Shown here in pieces: positions 58,120 through 64,000 of a stretch of 64,000 nt of DNA. The DNA lies in assembly GCF_000764305.2 (NCBI RefSeq), contig NW_025933269.1, positions 1 through 64,000 of the forward strand. The letters are read 5' to 3'. Origin of the DNA: Hyalella azteca (Eukaryota; Arthropoda; Malacostraca; Amphipoda; Hyalellidae). The notes beneath the pieces were generated by a model. It did no database searches. It saw only the letters and a program-made list of their open reading frames with translations, and was not told where the DNA came from. The position numbers and the translations under genes are program-made. The first letter of the stretch is position 1, and each line of letters opens with the position of its first letter.

Positions 58120-59770
58120 GCCGCCGATGCTCTCACTGAGACACTAGTCGTGTATTGTTCTATTATCTAATTATTACTTACTTCTGAAATGCAATGCACA
58201 ACGAATTTATCATAGCTAAAAATTCTAAGTAAATAGGATAGTACATTCTTGATGCCCATTATTTCGTAAGCTGCCTCGAAAAGGTATACCCAAAGCTCAC
58301 CAGTTCTAGAATGTTAAAACTACCAATCGCACTCTAAAAATAATCTATATTTATTAGTTATATACGTAAAAATTCATCGTGCAGACAGAAAATTACGATT
58401 TCAGGCACAAAACTAATTTAATATCATTAAAAAAAATTTGCAATCTTGTATGATCGCAAAATTTTCAACTGATCACAGGTATAAGGTAAGAAACTTATCG
58501 CCCACTCGCTAAGAAATTAACTTACCAGCTCTACACCACACATGATTTCGTACTTCGGGCAATCGACTATGAAGGAACTAGTAGAAGAAGAAGCCCAATA
58601 CTATCAAACGTTCATCTACCGAATCTAAGAACTTTACGAGGCACGATCACGCTTACTTCTTAATGCATTTGGCGTCATGACCATACTTGGCCTTAAATGA
58701 AAGGCTGTGCATGACCTTAGCACGTCGAACGCTTTGGCTATACAAACTGCAGTCCATGCGAGACGTACAGTATTAGAAGGTCAGGCGTATATATTAAGCA
58801 GTGTTTAGGCTTAGCATGTCATTTTAAGGACCATAGCAAAGCATTAACACTCGTCTTTTACTCTATCACAAAAACAGAGTCACGTAGCGAGCAGCAACCC
58901 TGTAATTTAGGCTGAGCGTAAAAAAAGGCTAAACTTAAGACACGTGTATATGGCTGTAGCGCTGTCTTGCATCTGCGCTGCGTTGCTAGGTAGGGAGTAA
59001 GAATACAAAATGAGCGTCGTGTGAGGTGGCAGTAGTATTTGAATGCATACACACGCGCAATTTCTCGGTTGAAGTAAATTTGAAAAGTTTTCTTTTCCAT
59101 ATGCATCAGAAAATTCACAGTTTGCTTTGGCAAAATTTGGCTACAAAAATTACCCATTATAAATTAATATGGAAAAGTCGAAATATTACATAGTATTTAT
59201 TTAAATTTAAAACTTTCTTATCGCCCCTCGACATTAAAATAGAATAACGACCAAAAATTGTTGAAATTATGAACCAGATATTTTAGGCATCATACACCAC
59301 AACAGTGCCAGCAGCACGGCGCACCACACTGCTACCATACCAGCCGATCGATGGTAGTTGGGACCGTCGGCTCGACTTAGCCTTTCGCTCGGGCGATGCC
59401 CTACATAATTGCGACTACAATGAGAGCCTACGCGTGTTAGAGATTAAAAACAGCTGCATTTGACGGACTTTAACTTCCATTTAACTGACTTTCAACAACT
59501 CGTTTGGTACAATTTTTCGATAGACATCTTCATCATGTTAAAATGGTAGCGAATAATAAAAAATTGTCTACTTTGCTACTGCAGCCGCAGACTTAAATAG
59601 TAACTGGCGTGCGTTCTTTAAATTTAGGTACCCATTAGTAACTACCAAACTTTTCCAATTTAGGTAACTACAAAAACACGTACACTGACAAGAAACACGT
59701 CTATAGGGCTGAGCATGTTGAGCGAAACTCAACGGATGACTTCTCAGCCTTACAACCTTCTGTCGTACGG
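58120..59770. other. PC upstream flank
   Basis: No conserved coding sequence. A TGTCTCAG acceptor-like sequence just before the start codon suggests the ATG exon follows a 5'-UTR intron, so the promoter may be several kilobases upstream. No core promoter could be identified. Confidence 0.4.
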
Positions 59771-60097
59771 CGTTACGGAGGTAAGTGTAGCGTTACGGAG
59801 GTAAGTGCAGCGTTACGGAGGTAAGTGTAGCGTTACTGAGGTAAGTGTAGCGTTACGGAGGTAAGTGCAGCGTTACGGAGGTAAGTGCAGCGTTACGGAG
59901 GTAAGTGCAGCGTTACGGAGGTAAGTGTAGCGTTACGGAGGTAAGTGTAGCGTTACGGAGGTAAGTGTAGCGTTACGGAGGCACGTGTAGAGTTACGGAG
60001 GCAAGTGTAGCGTTACGGAGGCAAGTGTAGCGTTACGGAGATAAGTGTAGCGTTACTGAGGCACGTGTAGAGTTACGGAGGTAAGTGTAGCGTTACG
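59771..60097 (+). repeat. 16 x 20-bp array carrying consensus 5' splice sites
   Basis: The unit CGTTACGGAGGTAAGTGTAG is repeated 16 times without a spacer, plus a partial unit. Units 1-10 and 16 read GAG|GTAAGT on the + strand, the perfect metazoan donor; units 12 and 13 read GCAAGT, 11 and 15 GCACGT, and 14 ATAAGT. No exon is recognised next to it, and the nearest gene (PC) is on the other strand. Confidence 0.95.
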
Positions 60098-62212
60098 AGT
60101 GTTAGCCAATAACATTCATAGAGGGCAACGAGAGACTGACTGCCTTTTTGGTCCTACGAGTAGACTAGTTAAAGTATTAGGAATACCAGCATTATCATCT
60201 ATACCTACATGTTGAATAAAATTTGCTTTTAATTAGGGAATACAAAATTAATTAGTTAGCAATTAAAAATGTTCTAGTTTGCCACTATATCGAGCATGAT
60301 TCAAGTAATGACAAAACAAGTATAAGAGACGAAACAGGCTACTTATTCTAACCTAATTGCTATTTATCCTAACATACATACATACTGATGCTGAAGAACT
60401 ATTATTCATTGTTATCACAAATAATAGTCAGTTCCGTATCATTTGCTTTATTTCCCTATTGAAGATGCGTGCCAGGACCGAGTGCGCATCGAAATAGTAA
60501 TAGGACTGACGGACAAACCAGTTTGGTTTCAGACCGGCCGTAGGCCTCTTCTGGTTACCCACAGGCTTACCGGAGCGTTTAATTGCGGGCACTTCTGTCC
60601 TGATACGAACAAAAGGCTCTCACATTGAAGCCATGCCCTCTTGTTCGGCGATTAGTTAGCTTCCTTTATTTGATCAATGGTGCCTCTTTGTGTGTTGCGG
60701 GTACAAAAGTTGTCATGTCATTGATGAGCTTGCTTTCTCAGGAAGTTCATTAACAATTAATGCACGCTCGCCACTAGCATTTTCTGGGAACGGGGTTAGC
60801 CACTACCAACGCGCACACGGCGATGCCGAAGTCATACCGCCGTACGTGAGACTGCAACGCTTCGTCGATCCACTTCGTAAAGGATATCAGAAGATAATTG
60901 TGTATATTTCATGCACCGCAATGAATTTAATTCTTACAAGAATACTATACATTTGCATCGTTTTGGTCCCTATGGTGTAAAAAGTATCACGTCTTGAAGC
61001 TCGTGACATAGTTATTCCCCAATTTGAACAAGCCAACAAGGTGGAGTTGCGGCACCGATGGGGTCCATAATTTGGCTCAACTTCAACAAAGATAAAAAAT
61101 TGCAGTTATTTTAGGACTTTTTATTCCATTGATAGCAAAGACATTTTCTATATCATTTCAACGTTTTACGACTTTTAAAGGAAGGATCAACGACGTTAAA
61201 GAAAAAACTCGAAAATACTTATTTTTAAACAGAATGTCTATGATTGACTATCTTGCGGGCGTCATTCTTCATGAGATAAATATTAATTATGTCTAGTGTA
61301 TTGTAATTAATAATGATAACTGCACCAAAAGCTATTTCTGAACGGATAATATTTCAGGATAATCATTACGAAAAATGGCTGAAGGCCAAATGTACCTATT
61401 GACGTTCGGTTCTCATTTTAAAAAGGTAAGATTTCATTTGCATTTAAAGAAATGTAAAAACAATTTGTACCATTAAAATAAAATATACTTAATATTCAGC
61501 ATAATATTCATTTCTAAGAATCCAGATTCCGTAATAAAGAAGAAAATGGACTGCATTGGATAATTGGTGTTTTTCCAGCAACAAGGAATTCGTCGAAACG
61601 TCAGAAATATCTTCTAAATATCGATGGAAAAGAACAAATTATAATACTTAGAATTAATAATCTATGTTAAATTTGGGCTGAAAGGTGGACTAAAAGTCTT
61701 AAACAAAATGAGACGTGCACGTCTTCATATAGTTTGCGTTGTGTTACGAAGCCGTGCCGGGAGACAACAGGCTATTTAAAGTTCCGATACTGGTTAGTGA
61801 TACAGAGCTACAGTTAACAAAGTACTGCGAAATGTTCGTTGAGCTCCTCATGTATGACAAGAACAAAATACAAGTCAACTACGCCAGTCCCATTTAAATG
61901 ACTAATACGATGTTGATATCTAAAATGATTGTTTACAGTTTTTGCGTACGTTCTACACTTCCAAGTTTTCTAACATGCTGTACAAAAGTTGGTTTGTAGA
62001 TAGACGATCATACTTCGAAAATAATTAATAACAGATCCACAGAAACAAAACAGCTGTCTGATAAATTATATTTAAAATCATAATGTAACAAAGCTAATGC
62101 TAATTCATGAATCATAACGTTTAAAAAGGACACGAAAAAAATGACACAACAGTCCTCGAACTACCTTACCGCACACTCGCCATTGATTCACTGACACTCT
62201 GACAGTCTGACA
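60098..62212. other. Intergenic, no gene recognised
   Basis: AT-rich sequence with only short open frames lacking family similarity. Confidence 0.4.
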
Positions 62213-63323
62213 CAGTGTTGCCAGGTTTTTTCTCGGCGAGAATACCAGATTGCCTAGCTCAAAATACCTGAAATATACCAGAAATTCTATTGCTCAAAAA
62301 CATACGTCCAAATTTAATGAAATTATTCGTCAGAAATGTTGGTTATAAAAGGAAAATAAAATTATCTTATGTACTTCGGCTAGGTCTTATGTACTTCGCC
62401 CATATCTAGCTTGACGATAATTAGCCAAATTGAACAAGCTATATTTTTTCCCTTTGTTTGGAATATTTTGACACTTTTCTTTTAATGTGTTTGATTAAAT
62501 TGTAATTTTTCCTTTTTTTATCAGTGTGGCAATTCTACCCCTTCGCTCAACATAAGCAAGCCACGGAAACAGGTCATCTTCCTTTCGCTTATTTTCGAAC
62601 ATGCTTGCATATTGCATTTATCTAACATTTCGGGTTTGATCACTTGTTGCGGCTGAGCAGATAGCTTTTGGTCCGTATAACGGACTGCAGAACCTTAGTT
62701 GAAATTTTATTTCGTTGCTTGTTTTTCACATAGGTGACTTGTGAAAACATTGGCTCCACGAATGCATTGGAGACTGGCAAAAGTAGACAATTTATGCAGT
62801 AGGCAGCCAGTTCTATGAATGGATGATGATTTTCAAGATCAGTGAAATATTGAATGGCACTCCAAAAAGTTATAAGTGGCACACTAGAATTAAAAACCAC
62901 CAAACAAAAATGGTGGAGCTTGCGTCGCGGAGATCGGTGCGACACTCGTCCTAGGCCATATCATCACTCATCAGTAATCAATCAATGACCATCACTCCCG
63001 CGCTTATATTGCACTAAGCACTTTTGTTAAATGTTAACAATTAGATTGGAATTATTTCATCATGCGGTAAACTTGCGGGTCCAAAAATGGCGGGAAAGCT
63101 CTATAGTCACGCTGCTATAAAGGTAATCTATATATAATCGATGCCTATACGCTGGACGTTAGGAGGTAGGTCAACTTAATGCAGTAAATTTGCAATAAGC
63201 CAGAAAATACCAGATTTAGGAAATTATACCAATATACCAGATCCAAAATAAACATACCAGACACCTTCTGAAAATACCAGATTTGTGAAATTTGGTATAG
63301 AAATATACCATCTGGCAACGCTG
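62213..63323 (-). mobile_element. Decayed hAT transposon
   Basis: The left end CAGTGTTGCCAGGTTTTTTC and right end CTGGCAACGCTG are inverted, as in hAT elements. An imperfect 8-bp duplication GTCTGACA / CTCTGACA flanks it if the right end is placed at 63325. Inside, on the minus strand, a hAT transposase C-terminal fragment remains (next feature). Most of the transposase is gone. Confidence 0.6.
62640..62945 (-). pseudogene. hAT transposase C-terminal (dimerisation) fragment
   Basis: A 101-residue frame ends in CLLLPVSNAFVEPMFSQVTY and KNKQRNKISTKVLQSVIRTK, the classic hAT dimerisation motif (LPVSNA.VER.FS.). The acidic/aromatic position usually written ER is EP here. There is no upstream catalytic domain or BED finger, so it is a remnant. 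Confidence 0.8.
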
Positions 63324-64000
63324 GACTCTGACACCGCACTTGACGCTGCAGCTACCTAGCCTGCTTGCTGCTATGCTGGCCGGAGCGCAATTATTTGGGG
63401 TGCCAGACGCACGCACTGCTCAGTCGGCCTTGAAAACAAGTTGCTTCCGACAAACTTTTTTCTGATTTATGTTGAAATTTTCACAGAAAAGTGTATTACG
63501 TTGTACTCTTCCTGTTTGTGTGTTACTTTTTAATATTTCTATATATTCGACACTCCTAAAATGTGCAAATCATACTATTCTATTATGAGATTATCAGCAA
63601 AATTTACAAATTTCAAGAATGTGGGCGTAAATAACTGTGAAAAATATATTTCAAACCACCCAAGATTATTATTATTTAAATGCGTGATTCTGGGATCCAA
63701 TAGAATAACACGCTATTGGCAAAGGACGGTCTCACAGTCCTCGTAAACAGGTTTTAATGTCGCCATACAAACTGTAGGGAAGAACGATGCACAAGAAAAA
63801 CGCCAACAGCACTGAGAAAAACTGCGACGTTGACGATATTTTACACATACTTAGGGCAGGGATCTATAGCAAAAATTCTGCTATAAGGATGACAATTTCT
63901 AAACTAGCCGGTGGCTCTGGACATGGTTGAAGTACTAGTTTAAACACGGCTCCGGGGCAGTAATTCCTGCAATTTCAAAGTCCTGCTATCCCAAATTCCG
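63324..64000. other. Window end, no gene recognised
   Basis: Nothing coding or repetitive recognised in the last 680 bp. Confidence 0.4.

Noticed and set aside
59771..60097. CRISPR-like array
   Set aside because: Eukaryotic context, 20-bp units with no unique spacers; a plain tandem repeat.

Overview
This is a eukaryotic window, most likely from an arthropod and probably a malacostracan crustacean. The genes are split by many spliceosomal introns, intergenic DNA is AT-rich, and there are crustacean-style LINE remnants and many small inverted-repeat transposons. The species cannot be fixed from sequence alone.

Three conserved protein genes can be reconstructed end to end, with every exon phase closing. 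(1) TTLL5, a tubulin polyglutamylase, lies on the + strand at 3551-17111 (16 coding exons, about 1646 codons). (2) EXOSC8, the RNA-exosome ring subunit Rrp43, lies on the - strand at 26001-20972 (8 coding exons, 283 aa) and is tail-to-tail with TTLL5. (3) Mitochondrial pyruvate carboxylase (PC) lies on the - strand at 58119-44443 (21 coding exons, 1186 aa). The genes are functionally unrelated (cilia and microtubules, RNA decay, anaplerosis), so the window is ordinary chromosomal neighbourhood and not an operon-like system.

Layout: 1-3.5 kb TTLL5 upstream DNA; 3.5-17.1 kb TTLL5; 17.1-21 kb convergent 3' flanks; 21-26 kb EXOSC8; 26-44.4 kb a transposon and satellite island (nested inverted-repeat elements, three LINE remnants, MITEs with clean target-site duplications, and a composite satellite locus present twice); 44.4-58.1 kb PC; 58.1-64 kb PC upstream DNA with a 16-unit minisatellite and a hAT remnant.

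The most unusual signal is a recurrent one. Short tandem duplications sit exactly on splice sites: the 5' splice site of TTLL5 exon 9 (3 copies), the 5' splice site of PC exon 14 (7 copies of 22 bp), the 3' splice site of PC exon 6 (about 6-8 copies of 34 bp) and the 3' splice site of PC exon 11 (2 copies). A separate 16 x 20-bp array carries a consensus 5' splice-site sequence in most units. Two introns use GC-AG boundaries. There is also a technical problem: two perfect 38-bp Nextera mate-pair junction adapters are embedded in TTLL5 intron 11, so 10.3-11.3 kb is at least partly an assembly artefact.
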